Positions 13,189 to 25,400 of a DNA stretch of 64,000 nucleotides are shown here, piece by piece; position 1 is the stretch's first letter, and each line of letters begins with the position of its first letter. The DNA is from Cornus controversa (taxonomy: Eukaryota > Streptophyta > Magnoliopsida > Cornales > Cornaceae), in NCBI GenBank assembly GCA_026545225.1, contig CM048850.1:8729501-8793500 (forward strand), read 5' to 3'. The notes beneath the pieces are model-generated. The model worked only from the letters and a program-made list of their open reading frames with translations, was not told the DNA's origin and did not search any database. A program made the position numbers and the translations under genes.

Positions 13189-14520
13189 AAATTCCATCAA
13201 GTCAATCATTATTTCCTATAGCATTGATTAGGGCTGCTCAATCAGTCAAACCTCAAAGGCTCTACCTTGACTATTTGAGTTCCATGTCGTGTAACCCATC
13301 ACGATTTTGTGTTTATCATGACCATCGAGTACCATGCCATGTAACTATTGGGATAACGTAGCCTAAAAGCCAATTATTTATTTTGTTTATTCAACAATTT
13401 ATTAATAAATGTGATTTATTATTAAATTAAATGTTCATGCATTGGGAATTTCATATGTTTGCATGAGAGGCATCAAAGTTCACAAGTTGCATTGTAGGTG
13501 ACTTAAGTGTGTTAATGAGATTTGCACACATGAGATTTGAACTCACCAGTTTCTTGCACTTTCGTATTGTTCGCCGTTGGTCATAAAAGCTGGGCACGTT
13601 TATATGTAAGATTATAACACACTTGACCACTATGAGATATGATGGTTTGTGTCAACCATTGGGGTAGTTGACTCTAAGTCAATGTGTTAGTGTGCTTGGA
13701 GTACCCTGAGCTGGATCACCATAAGATCAAACCATACAAATTATTGTCATTATTTTGGTGTGATTCTTATCCACTAGTTGCATTAATCTCTGAATCCTGA
13801 GAGACTTAGTGGACTCAGGTTTCAGTTTTGGTCACTTTGATTTACCAATGCGTGAGATCTTTTAAGGTCAATACCATGGTATCTTGGGTGGCTAATGTTG
13901 GAACTATTGAAACACAATTGTTCAATATGGAACCACACTCTTTATAAGAGTATCAAAATATCCCATTGATGCAAATTAATAAGGTTGATCACTAGAACCT
14001 AGCCAGGGCATTTTAGTAAAATGTTTTCTAAATAATTTTCTATTATTTATTGAGAAAAATATTTATTTTGAAACTTCTTTTATAAAAGAATTAGATTTTA
14101 TGATCATAAGGTTTTAAATTGGTTACTCAAGGAATATAAGAAGTAAGTATGACTTAGGTGGTACAGTATTTAATTATCCTTAGGGGCTACTTATGGATAT
14201 TCGGTAGTGGAGGGGTTTATATGTAATTATTTAGTAGGATTGGCCTTCTTGTTTGAATCCTAGAGTTCAATTACAATAAGATTGTAGTTAGAGGGATCCA
14301 CAAACCTATGTATTTCTGGGGCCATATAGATGAAGCTTCACAGGTGTTCAAGGCCAAGGGGAAAGAGTGTTCTCAGTTTTCAATTTTGGATGATATACTA
14401 GTCATCCCGAGGTACAAAATCTATCTCAACATTGTTGATTGATGAAAATCATGTGGTAGCATCTCAAGCTCCATCAACGACCAGTGCCTTATCTGTAAAT
14501 GGGGAAGGGGGTGAGAATCA
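13189..14520. mobile_element. Unclassified LTR-like non-coding repeat
   Basis: No open reading of note. A TATTGGGATAACGTAGCC start near 13348 and the general character recall a copia or gypsy LTR, but I found neither a matching end nor a target duplication, so the family is left open. Confidence 0.3.
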
Positions 14521-16328
14521 ATATGCCCAATAGAGATACCCAAACCAACTTATGCATCGACTCGACGTGACCTACATAAAATATTATCATGACATTCCTA
14601 TATACTATATGGCATACGTGCAATACTCCTGAGATGCTATCATGGTATTCCTACACACTATAAGGTATACGTATAATGCTCGTGAGATGCTATTATGGCA
14701 TTCTACCCACTACATGGAATACAACAATGCACATGCTCAAGGAATCTCAATCCAATGCTTAAATAGAACACATGCTCAACAATGCTTAATTGAAGTAAAA
14801 GGTCACGTAAGTATTAACATAAATATCTCAAGTTAACAACAAGACTTAAACACCAACTCACATAAGTTTCAAAACCACATAAGGGTAAGAGTAGTCGTAA
14901 GTCACAGGTCGAAAGCTTTTCAAACTAATTTTTTCAAATATTCTACTTTACGGGTAGAACCCGAGGGTCTAAACAAAATCAATATTTCACTTATGGGCGA
15001 TCAACACGAGGGTCTAGACAAAATTGATATTCTACTTTACAAGCTACTAACCTGAAGGTTTAGACAAAACCTCATTGGCCAAGTTCCGGGCTCGGGGCCC
15101 GTTATAAATTATGACTTACTCCCAAAATCAACAATCAATCATATAGGGTTCAAGTATAGCAATACATACAATCTCAAGTGCATCATACACCACTTTAATT
15201 TCATGCTAAAACATCTTCTTTCCATGCATATAACAATGCAACAATTTCACATTCAAGTGCATTATAAGCCATTTATTTTTCATGCTAAAACATGTATTTT
15301 CATGCATATAATAATGCAACATTTATAGAAAAAATCATTCTTATGTATTCTATCAAAGATGTAAAATGCATCATGTACAACATAGTTTTCACATATTTAG
15401 ATTATGTCAATAAGTAACATTTGTCCATAATTGTTATCACTTAGGTATATATGCACAATTCATACTATGATTCACTTTGATACAGATCCAAACACATATG
15501 AATTCAACAATATAACCAATTAACACGAATTAACATACCTAAAGATGCAAAATTCATTTCCTAGCATTTCTATACATGCTAATTCAATTAACACGAATTA
15601 ACATAACTAAAGATGCAAAATTCATTTCCTAGCATTTCTATACATGCTAATTCAATCAAAAACTACATTGATTCCTAAGGAATCGATGATAAAGTGGAGA
15701 GAACACCCCTATCTCAATTCAAGCCAAAATCTCACCAAAATCAACTTTGTCCAAATTCAAATTTGTTTGGACCAATCTCAAGCCCTTAATGTGTAGACCA
15801 ACTTCTTCTTCTTCGGTGCCTTCCAATTATTGCCATAAGCCTCTCAAAATTAATGAAGAAATGAAGAAGATATTGACATATATAGATATATATTGCTCTC
15901 TCTATGTGACTGATGAGAATGAGAATGAATTCAGTGATTCTCTACTTTGCTATATATAGACCTAGTTCACTTATTTACGAAATGCTACTAATCTTTCACT
16001 AAACCTTTTCGGACTTTGTTTTTTATTTTAATAACTCCTACGGACATGAAATCAATTCCTTAGAGCATCAAATATTTTATTTAAACTACCCTCCAAACTT
16101 GGTGTCATTCTGACACTCTTGAATTTTCTAAGCCCACGAGACCCGCGCCCCGGGCCTGCCTGACCCGAAAAACTCAAATTTCTCCAAACGTTCCCAAAAA
16201 TTTTCTAGACGTATATAATGGTCTTTAAACATGTATTTCACATTTAAAATACATGTATAATCATTTAAAATATTTATATGACAACAAATAAAATAAAAAA
16301 GAAAATCGGCCAAAAGTGGTCACGGTTA
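14521..16328 (-). mobile_element. Long gypsy LTR, minus orientation
   Basis: From 16328 downward on minus, the first about 250 bases align with the start of the solo LTR at 60129, including a GGGCCCG-type stretch (plus positions 16130-16165). The far end is not sharply defined. The region holds a 68-bp tandem duplication. Confidence 0.6.
15517..15652. repeat. Two-copy tandem repeat, 68-bp period
   Basis: Units start at 15517 and 15585 with the shared word CAATTAACACGAATTAACAT and differ by only a base or two, so the duplication is recent relative to the LTR that carries it. Confidence 0.85.
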
Positions 16329-16795
16329 TTGATAGACCGATGGAGTTGATTTTTTTTCACTTAGATATATTTTTGTTTATTGGCACATCAATTGGACGAT
16401 TAGTGTCATACTGGACACAATTTTGTCTATTGACCCGTCTGTTGTTGTGATTGTTGTCAACTTAGACATTGTTTTGTCCATCCACATCCATAGAAGTTGA
16501 TCACTATCACTTAGATATAGTTTTATCTATTGGTACGTCTGTTGGAGGATTGGTGTCATTCTGGACATAATTTTGTCTATTGACCTATCTGTTGAATTTG
16601 GTTGTCGTCACTATAGACATAGTTTTGTCTGTAGACACAACCATTGGATTTGGTGATTGTCATTTAGGTGCAATTTTATCCATTGACACACTTGAGGAGT
16701 ACTTGTTGTCATTTTAGACACAATTTTGTCTATTGACACATTTGTTGAGATGGGGATTTTCATCTTTGGACACAGTTTTGTTTATTGATGTACCG
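16329..16795 (+). repeat. Minisatellite, about nine units of 49-52 bp
   Basis: Units begin at about 16329, 16379, 16429, 16480, 16529, 16579, 16631, 16681, 16732 and a partial at 16784. Each starts near TATTGACAC and ends near GACACAATTTTGTC. Units have diverged, and the period is not locked to three. It sits upstream of the gypsy 3' non-coding region and 3' LTR, where plant gypsy elements are known to carry variable tandem repeats. Confidence 0.8.
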
Positions 16796-17651
16796 TTATA
16801 GGTAGTGTGACCCTGAGGGATCGAAGTTTTGAATTATCATTTGGGGTTTGACTCAGTTTTCGGGATGTGACTAGTTTTGATGTTATGGAAGGATGACGAT
16901 GGATATACCATTAGTTTTGGTTTTTGATTGGTTGTTAACCGAGGAAACAATGTGACACTTAAAGAGTAAGATTTTCTGCTCATTTTATTTTCCAACTAAC
17001 AGTATCTTGTGGTATCGGTGGAATTGAAAGAATCTAAGGACTAGATGTCGGACTTAGAAAGTAAAAGTTTCATGCGTCATGGAACGCCGTTTTAGAAAAA
17101 TTCTATACTCTTCATCAGGAAGAAGAACGTAGTTGAACTAGTTGAGGATTGGGTTATAAATTCTTAGGAAGCATTGGCCTTAGGCCACGGGGGAGGAATG
17201 TGAGTTTGGACTACCAGAAAGCAAAGTTCCTTTTGCATATGATGTTGATTGGTTTATTGGAAGGAGGTATGTATGCATACTCACACTAATTGGAAAGTGG
17301 GTTGGTTACCGTTTTGATCTTTCCTAAACTTGAACTTAGCTTAGGAGATAATAGTTATCGTGATGGTTCATGATATGATAATTACACTACAGTATTGGTG
17401 ATACTTGGACATAGTTTGAGGTGTACAAGTAAATGGAATGTTTCATGGAATGCAGAGTGAAGTAGTATGATGATAACCAAAAGCCTTGTTAGTTAAGTAA
17501 TGAAAGCTTTGTGTTGGATACTACCGAGTTTATAACTGTTACCAATGATAAAAGTAAGTTAGGGGAGGTCACTAAATATTTTGTGATGACACTTTGAATC
17601 TTGAGGTATGTTTCTAATTTCGAGGATGAAATTCTTTGAAGGCGGGGAGGT
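16796..17651 (+). mobile_element. Gypsy 3' non-coding region with polypurine tract
   Basis: Non-coding stretch ending in AATTTCGAGGATGAAATTC and the purine tract GGCGGGGAGG just before the LTR. From about 17141 on it aligns with 35035-35537, so two copies of the same gypsy family are present in the window. No pol sequence is attached. Confidence 0.75.
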
Positions 17652-18405
17652 TTTAGAGACCGGGTTCAATTTTGATCGATTTTCTTTGTATTCAGCATTT
17701 TCATCATAAATGAATGTTAAATCATGTTATATATGTATTAAGTGTGGAAAATATGTTTGAAAACTTGTTTAGAGGTTCGAAGAAGTTTTGGGATCATTTG
17801 GTGAAATTTTAGAATTTTGGGTTGGCGGGGCCCGGGAGGTGGGTGGGGTGGGTTCGGAAATTTGAAAAATTTTTGAAAAATAATTAATTTTACTTTTGTA
17901 ACATTTGAAATATTTTAAGAAGTATGGAAGTGATTTTGGAGCCGTAACCACTTTCAAAATCGAAAACGGAGCCCGAGAGGTACGTGAAGTGACTTAAGGG
18001 TAAAATGGTGTTGAGATTCCTCTTCAAGTGTTTGTTGTTGAAGAAAATTGATGAGAATTCTAATCAAGGGCTGAAGAAGCTTGATCTCGAATAGTTTTGT
18101 TGATGATTCTTTGAATTTGATGAATTATGGAGGAAGAACGGCACGACTTTGAATGTGCTTGTTGTTCTTCTTTTTAAGGGTTTAGATGCTTTGGAGCTAT
18201 GGAGATTTGAATTTAAAGTGAAAAATCCTGCAGAGTTTCAGCTTTCTCTGAGAGTCTTTTGGTTCTTCCCTTCTTCCCCACCCTTGAACCTTTATTTATA
18301 AGCTAACCGGAGGGATAGATTTGTAACTTTCTCTTCTTCTAATAATTATCTTTTATGATAATTGTGATAATTATCCAATATATACATAATAATTATCTTT
18401 GATGA

Positions 18406-18441
<36 letters not shown>

Positions 18442-19327
18442 TCTATTTGACCCATTTTCAAGTGGGCTTGGACTTCTTAAACAATTTGGATCAACCCATG
18501 ATCTATTTATTTGTGGTGGGTCTAGATTATGAATTATATGACTTATTGGGTCACATTCCAAAGTGGACTAAACTGAAGATAAACCCAAATTATATTTTGG
18601 GTTCATCATGTAATTTTTTAATGTCTACAAATTGCCCTCACTTCAAGTCTCGCACTATATCGAGCTTGTCACGTATCTAAAGCGGGACTTGAAGTATTTA
18701 ATTTTCGCAATTTTTTTTTTCGAAAATTCAATTGCAAAGAGGATGTCTTCTTTGTCAAGTTGAATTGGAGTTTTGAAAACCTTATTGCAAATAGGTCTTT
18801 TTTCCTTGTCTAAGCGAAATTGAAGACTTGAGGATCCTATTGCAAATAAGATTTTTTTTCTTTATTTAAGTGGAATAAATAGGATTTGGTTTATATGTTC
18901 AAACTGAATTGGAGTCATCGTAACTCACATTATGATGAATCGTAATCTGAATTATGATGAATCGTAGAGTTGAGGCAAATTAAAGGAATTAAGGATCCAA
19001 CCAGTGTGATTACGATATATCTACGATGGATGTGCGTTTCATCGTAAAATTATGATTGATCATAATCTCCACTATGATCGATCGTAATGTGGAAATACTA
19101 AATGGTTTATTTTATAGATTCTTTTGGGTAGGTCATGTGAAATGGGCCCATTGAAGTGAGTTGCTGATTATACATACATATATATAATTATATGTGTATG
19201 AGAAAGCTCCCACGGTTATAAAAAATATGGATGGATCATCGGGTATAAATGCATGGTGTTAATGTATTACCTAATCATCCTCATTTCCCTTATCCTCTCT
19301 CGGACTTTTGGAAATTGGAGCATGATA
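17652..19327 (+). mobile_element. Gypsy LTR followed by a primer binding site
   Basis: It begins TTTAGAGACCGGGTT after a polypurine tract, like TGTAGAGACTAGG at 35538, and ends near GGAGCATGATA. TGGTATCAGAGCTAACC at 19331-19347 is a typical plant initiator-Met tRNA primer binding site. An LTR with a 3' non-coding region on its left and a primer site on its right is the pattern of two elements sharing one LTR. An (AT)n run lies at 18410-18438, and palindromes cluster at 18910-19100. Confidence 0.7.
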
Positions 19328-19413
19328 GTGTGGTATCAGAGCTAACCAGGTTTGAATACCTTGGATGATGGGTGAGAGTTGAATCATATAGGTGTGTAGT
19401 TATGGTTGTGTAC

Positions 19414-19443
19414 TTAGACACACACACACACACACACACACAT
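19414..19443. repeat. (CA)n microsatellite
   Basis: Uninterrupted dinucleotide run just downstream of the shared gypsy LTR. Confidence 0.9.
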
Positions 19444-19448
19444 ACATC

Positions 19449-19990
19449 TGACACCTCGAAATTTTTGACCCACTTATTTTTTATTCATTGAAATGAATTT
19501 TTACCTTTTAAAATTTAAACTTAAATTGAACGTTTACACTCCCAAATTCTAAATGTCCAATGGCCGATCCTGATTTTCAACTCAACCAAATAATACGATA
19601 TGACTCAAAAAATCACACTAAGTTTAAAATCTCAAATAATAGTCTAATACATACTAGTTCAAATAAAATTAGACATGCCACAATCCAAAATAAATAAACC
19701 AAATCATTACATGTTTCTCAAATCAAATAGCTCACGTAAAATAATTCAAAGCATCTAAAAATTTATTAACTCCCAAACCAAGCTAAATACAAGCAAACAA
19801 GACTTCATGTAATCTAATTGGCTCCGGTGCCATCTCTTTCATCTGCAAAAATGTTGGGGGGGGGGGGAGCAAAGCCCGGTAGAAAGTATACTAGCAATTT
19901 TAAACATTAATTCATAAGGTGCCACTAACAAGAAGGAGAATATGGTAATAAGTAGCAATAAACAAAGGCTGTGATGTTTCAAAAAGAGGC
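19449..19990 (+). mobile_element. LTR-like fragment, gypsy type
   Basis: It begins TGACACCTCGAAATTTTTGA, a start common in plant gypsy LTRs, and stays non-coding. A G-run lies at about 19856-19868. The end is not defined. Confidence 0.4.
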
Positions 19991-20029
19991 TGTGATTGTA
20001 CCCAATATATTGGAGTACATTTTGATATG

Positions 20030-20300
20030 GAGTAAGCTCATACTGCCATTGACAATATTTTGTGACAATGAGGCTGTAATGTATACCAAAAAACGATTGT
20101 TACAATAAACAATCCAGATTTGTGCAACTGAAACACAATCATGTGGAAGAGCTTATGGCTAATGAATTATTATAATTCACTTTGTAAATGCCAAAGTTGA
20201 TTTGGCAAATCCACTTTTGAAAGGTATGTTAAGGGACCATGTGTCTGAGACATCTAGAGAGATTGAATTAAAGCCTGTAATCGACGATGTTAAAATGTTA
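20030..20300 (+). mobile_element. Ty1/copia RNase H end remnant
   Basis: A short stretch reads like the C-terminal part of copia RNase H, around the family's DNxxA motif and the following NLADPLTKG-type motif (here VDLANPLLKG, followed by IELKP). It is broken and lacks the rest of pol. A tandem-repeated 3' non-coding region follows. Confidence 0.6.
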
Positions 20301-20431
20301 TAGCAACCCAACCTAGCGATATATCTCCCGGGTTCAATGAAAAAAATAAGTAACATAACAATATGTGTGAGCACATTAATATTCCTTTCCCTATGATGTG
20401 ATATGTGCGCTCGATTTTGTAAGTGAGGAGG

Positions 20432-20735
20432 TTTAGGTTTGGATCTCTTAATAAATCTATAAATCGATTTCTGATTGGGGTGTACAGGATCATTCTTGAT
20501 AGATTCATCGAATAGTCTTATAATAAGGAGTTTGAGACTTGTTTCTTAATGAATCTATAGATCAATTTTTTTATTGGGGTGAACATGATCACTCTTGATA
20601 TATTTACCAACTAATCTTGCAAGAAAAGGATGGAATTTAGTTATCTTAATGAGTCCATAATCGGTATTCGGCTTGCATAGGGTCACTTTTGATGGATACA
20701 CTTATCTAAGTGTGAAAATGGGGCCACTTCTATAG
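20432..20735 (+). repeat. Three degenerate tandem units, about 100 bp
   Basis: Three units each contain a CTTAATGAATCTATA-like start and a GATCACTCTTGAT-like middle (about 20440, 20545, 20650). They follow the copia remnant and probably belong to its 3' non-coding region. Confidence 0.55.
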
Positions 20736-21223
20736 GGTCTGGACAGGCTTGATCCTTAATGACACATAGAAGTAGGATTCAGGACAAATGTATCAAAACT
20801 TCAATATTTGATCTTCGAATAAAAGTATATGTGAGGTTCTTCTAATTTGTCAACGTGGTTCTTGATTCAAGATTCTCTTCACCAAGTTCCTAGATAAGCT
20901 TAAAAATATATATCTTCATTAGGTAATGATTTAAGTTCAAAAACACCTTTGTTGATGCACACTATTGTACCAATCTTCCATATATATTATTTTATAAATT
21001 TTGAAATAAGTGAGGAATTGTAAAAAATTCTTTCAAAATATGCATATTTCTTTCAATAATCGTGACTGATCATCCTCCTTAATCCGTTACATGATCATAA
21101 TTGTTGGATCAAATGTCTATTGGGTTATTTGGTCAGTTATTTGATGAAATAATCTGAGCCGTCCAACTAAATAAAGTAGGTGATGGGTTATTTGCCACTC
21201 ATTAAGTCCATTATTTATTCATC

Positions 21224-21375
21224 CATAAATAAGGAGCTTATAACCCATGACTGTTGGTTTGCTTGATTAAGTTTTAGTTTGTCGAACTCAACATTCATTC
21301 ATAAATAAGGAGCTTGTAAAACTCATGACTTTTGATTTGCTTATTAAGTTTTATTTTGTCAAACTCAACATTCGG
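21224..21375. repeat. Two-copy tandem repeat, 76-bp period
   Basis: Units at 21224 and 21300 begin CATAAATAAGGAGCTT and end AACTCAACATTC, with several differences between them. Confidence 0.8.
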
Positions 21376-21474
21376 TAGAGGTTCCAAGTTTTGGCAAAGA
21401 AATTTGACAATTCCAATAAATTTTTACAAGAATTCTAGGAATTTAACTTTGGCAACGTTTCCAACCTTTAGGTG

Positions 21475-21475
<1 letters not shown>

Positions 21476-21507
<32 letters not shown>
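21476..21507. repeat. (AT)n microsatellite
   Basis: Uninterrupted dinucleotide run. Confidence 0.9.
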
Positions 21508-21508
<1 letters not shown>

Positions 21509-21971
21509 AAATGCTTATTGAATATAATTTTTTATTTTAAACAAATAATTTGACTAAAATGAATACATGAGTTCAGAAAGAATGCCACTATGGACAAATT
21601 GTTGAATTCCGAAAATAACGTTACCATTTAATATTCTAATTGTACCTGGGAAATGCTTTAACTATATTCAAGAAACTATTACGTGCCTCCAAGTATTAAT
21701 TTGAAATTATTTAAAATTTCTTTAATTATGCTATTTATATACTCTATGGCCAGATAATTTTGACGGATCATTAATGATATTTTATAATCACAAAAAATGA
21801 TTTTTCAGAAAAATCGATCACGTATCAACACATACCCAAGACCCAGTACATACATTGTATAGTCATAATCGCATATACAATAATTTGATAAAAGTAACAA
21901 AATAAGAATAAATCGCTAAATCTGAAGCTGATTCAAGCCCTTGATAAGTTTAAAAGTATGGCTTTGCTTCT

Positions 21972-21973
<2 letters not shown>

Positions 21974-22013
<40 letters not shown>
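21974..22013. repeat. (AT)n microsatellite
   Basis: Uninterrupted 40-bp dinucleotide run downstream of the SEC24 gene. Confidence 0.9.
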
Positions 22014-22019
<6 letters not shown>

Positions 22020-22189
22020 GGGGGGTGGTGGTTGTTCCATCATAAAAATTCACACTGCTTTCGTCCACCTGATCAACTTGTTTATACATTTCTTTCCCTT
22101 TTCACAGTAAACAAGAAAAATAGATACAAACAAGAGGGAATCAAATAATAAATCGCAATGTAAGCAGAGAGACAAAAGTTTGCTTTGCA

Positions 22190-22195
22190 TTTATT
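22190..22195 (-). terminator. Likely poly(A) signal of SEC24
   Basis: AATAAA on the minus strand about 190 nt after the SEC24 stop codon. Spacing and sequence suit a plant 3' UTR. The cleavage site itself cannot be seen. Confidence 0.5.
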
Positions 22196-22382
22196 ACCAT
22201 CCTAACGACTGTTAAATATATTAACTGTGCAAACACAAGACACAAACTAAGCTCATCTTGCTCTCCTCCAAAATTTAATGAATGGGGCTACTAGGTGAAA
22301 GTAAAAATCGGACTTTTTCTCCATTTGCCTCACAAAATGGTTGTAAGATCTTCCAAATCAGACCAAAATTGTATGTATATGA

Positions 22383-22486
22383 TCAAGGCATTTTACTTTG
22401 AATGTGCCGATGGATATGTACTAAAAACTCAATGTAGGAGAGGCCAGTTTGAGTTTTGTCTTCTACCATATATGTGAAGAACATTC
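22383..22486 (-). CDS. SEC24: SEC24 exon 20: C-terminus and stop
   Basis: Reads [20 protein letters not shown], then [14 protein letters not shown] and TGA, matching the conserved Sec24 tail. Acceptor TTTGCAG. Confidence 0.95.
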
Positions 22487-25400
22487 CTGCAAATAAAAAC
22501 AAAACACAAAATTAAACAAATTAACAGAATGAATGCAGGGTTTCTAGAAGGAATTATACTTTTTGGAATCCATCTTTGGTTATACTTCCAGTAGACAAAA
22601 ATGTTTGCTATATCTTATGGAAAAACAAAAACAAAATATTTAGACAATGGTAAACATTTGTTCATGTTGCATTTTTTATACACATTTAAAAAAATAAATC
22701 AATTCTCATATTACCATTATACAGAATTCCAAAAACCAGATTGTGGGCTTAACACAATCCTACCATTACCCACGTGGCACAATCATATGCCCAACACACC
22801 CTAAACATGCCTGGAAACATTTTCCACAAGATTTGAACATGTTGAAGAATATAAAACAGTAGTTTCCTTTAAATTAGTCTTTTGTTAGTCAGTAGTTTCT
22901 AAATTTAGTAACTTCCTAGTAAACCACCTTTGTTCCATGGTGTGCAATATAAAATATGCGTGTGTGTATATACTCTCTTAACATTCAACAATTGAAGGAG
23001 ATGTAGTTTAACATTTTGATAACTAAGGAAACCAAAACTAAAACCTAAACCCAAAAATTAAAAAAGAAATGATCTAATAATTACTATTTTACAACACCGT
23101 ATTATCTGATTGCAAAAATCTTAAATTCTAGTGTTGAGGTTTTCATATAAATTTGCTTCGGCGTGATCTTTGCTAAATGAAGAAATATAAATGAATACTT
23201 TGAAAATTAGTGTGAAATTAGATTCCACAAGATTCTATAATTGGAGGATTCATTGTAACTGCTTATTTTGAGCAGGTGACAAGAAGCAGTCATGTTGGGA
23301 CGCATTGGGTAAAAGCTCCTTTGGATATAAAAAGAAACATCTCATGAAGTAAATTATATAGGAGTGTTAAATAGAAATGCTATCTAACTTTTCATCTCAA
23401 ATGATATGTAGAACAAAATGGAAAGATCCAATTTCAGCTTGACATTCAAATACCCATTGAGCTTTTGTTTTGAATGAAAGAGATTACTTGATAAATCAAG
23501 TTTGTGAAGGAGAACTGATGCCATTATACTAGTTCATTCATCATAGAGAGTGGCTGTTCAGCAGTTTATATATGGTTCAGCTTTTTGAGCTCTAAGTTGT
23601 GTAAAAGGATTGCTCCAATACACTAACCTGACTGATCTTCCTTCTTGCACAATTTTAAGCTGCAAGAAAACGGAAATAAAAATTTAAAATAATTACTTCG
23701 AGTAATATAAGAATGGATCAGGCAAGCATGTTCACTAAAGCACTAGAAGTTTTTATTGGAGGAAAATAAGAAAAGATGAGCTTTAAAAAACATCGTCATT
23801 AATACCGCATGTAGGAACATCTCTGGTGCCTTATCTCATTTACAACATCATTCAGCTTCTTCGATGAAGGATTGTCATATTGCTGCAGTACAAACTGAGG
23901 CAACCAGAAAAGTAAAGAAATAGAGAAGAGTTAAAATTTGAGAGGTTTCACTACAGGGAAGGTATCCTAGCAAATGAATTATGCTGATTATGACATCATT
24001 TAAATAAAGTTCTCATCTTTAACCATCCAATTGTAATAAACAAAAATCAACCCAAGTACTATAGCACAATAAAATAAAAAAAAGAAGAGGATTTGAATCT
24101 AAGTCTCAATCTTTTGGTAGCTTTTGTTGATGTGAAAATTGAAGAATGAAGCATTCTGATATAAGTGGCTCACTTGGGACAACATATGTATATGACTAAG
24201 ATGCTCAATTTGGACCATTATTTTATACTTCTACATTGGCAAAATCTTTCTTAAAGAAAACAATAATAATAATAAAATAAGGAATGAAAAAGTCAAGACA
24301 ACGATTTCAAATTGAACAAATCAAAGTTGTTCATGATTTAAGATATGCCAATCTCATATATTGGCTCATCTTTTGGGAGATCCTAAATGAACAACCATGC
24401 CATGAGTCATGATTTGGTGCTCAACACTTCGGGTTTAAATCTCAGATGCATGTCATTTCCAAGCAAGAACAAGCGCAGACAAAATGTACTTTAAAAAATA
24501 AATAAATAGAAATAAAAACACCTGAGTAGGAATTTCATCAACAGAGGAAATGCCAAATAGTTGCCGCATGATATCAGGATCCGCAGAGTTCCCAATATAA
24601 ATTAAACAATCCTCCCCATTCTCAAGAAGGTAGATTCCGCCATCACTCAAGTGTTCACTGGAAAGTGGAATAGCAGGAGGTATTACAGATTCATCAATGT
24701 CCTGTCAATTCAGCAGTAAGAAATTAAGTGTTACCCATGAACTAAAAAGAACAACAGTAAACACACCAGTGCAACATAATTCACCTTTGAGTTAAGGTTA
24801 TGAATAGCCATCATCCTGGGGTACACCAGTGGGATTGCTAAAGGAGTAGAAAGTGAAGAAACATAGTTGATCCAAAAGGACCTATTGTCTATCCGCCCAT
24901 CAGTTCGCAGTCCAGTACTTTTAACCAATGCTGAAAAGAAACAAAATTTTCATAAATAAAAACAAATTATTAAGCAGTGTTCAAAATCCTTTTGGAGAAG
25001 TAGCCAAATATTTCCTAAGAGGTAACTTACCCCACAACAGACATGCTGTAATAGGTGAAAACAGTATAATATGAAAAGTAAGCAATGCCAACCACCAACA
25101 AAGAATTATGTAAAATAGATTTCAGAAAAAACTAAACTAACATCATCTAGTCAATAGTATTCAATTAAACACCTATTCGTACATCAACATGAAGGACTCA
25201 TGTTATTTGAATGTATACTCTATTAGAGTTATTATATTTAATAAGGGTAGAATAGTTTTTTACTTTATTTTGTTTGTAAGACTATATATTTTCTTTATTA
25301 GGTTTTCATATTTGTAACTTTACATTCAAATTGTAATAGAAACCGTAGCCCCTTTTTTTTATCTCCTCTCTCTTTGCAATTCTCACATGGTATCAGAGCA

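Noticed and set aside
24372-24460. Second tRNA-derived SINE on plus
   Set aside because: GGGTTTAAATCTC resembles a B box, but no A box at a suitable distance and no tail were found.
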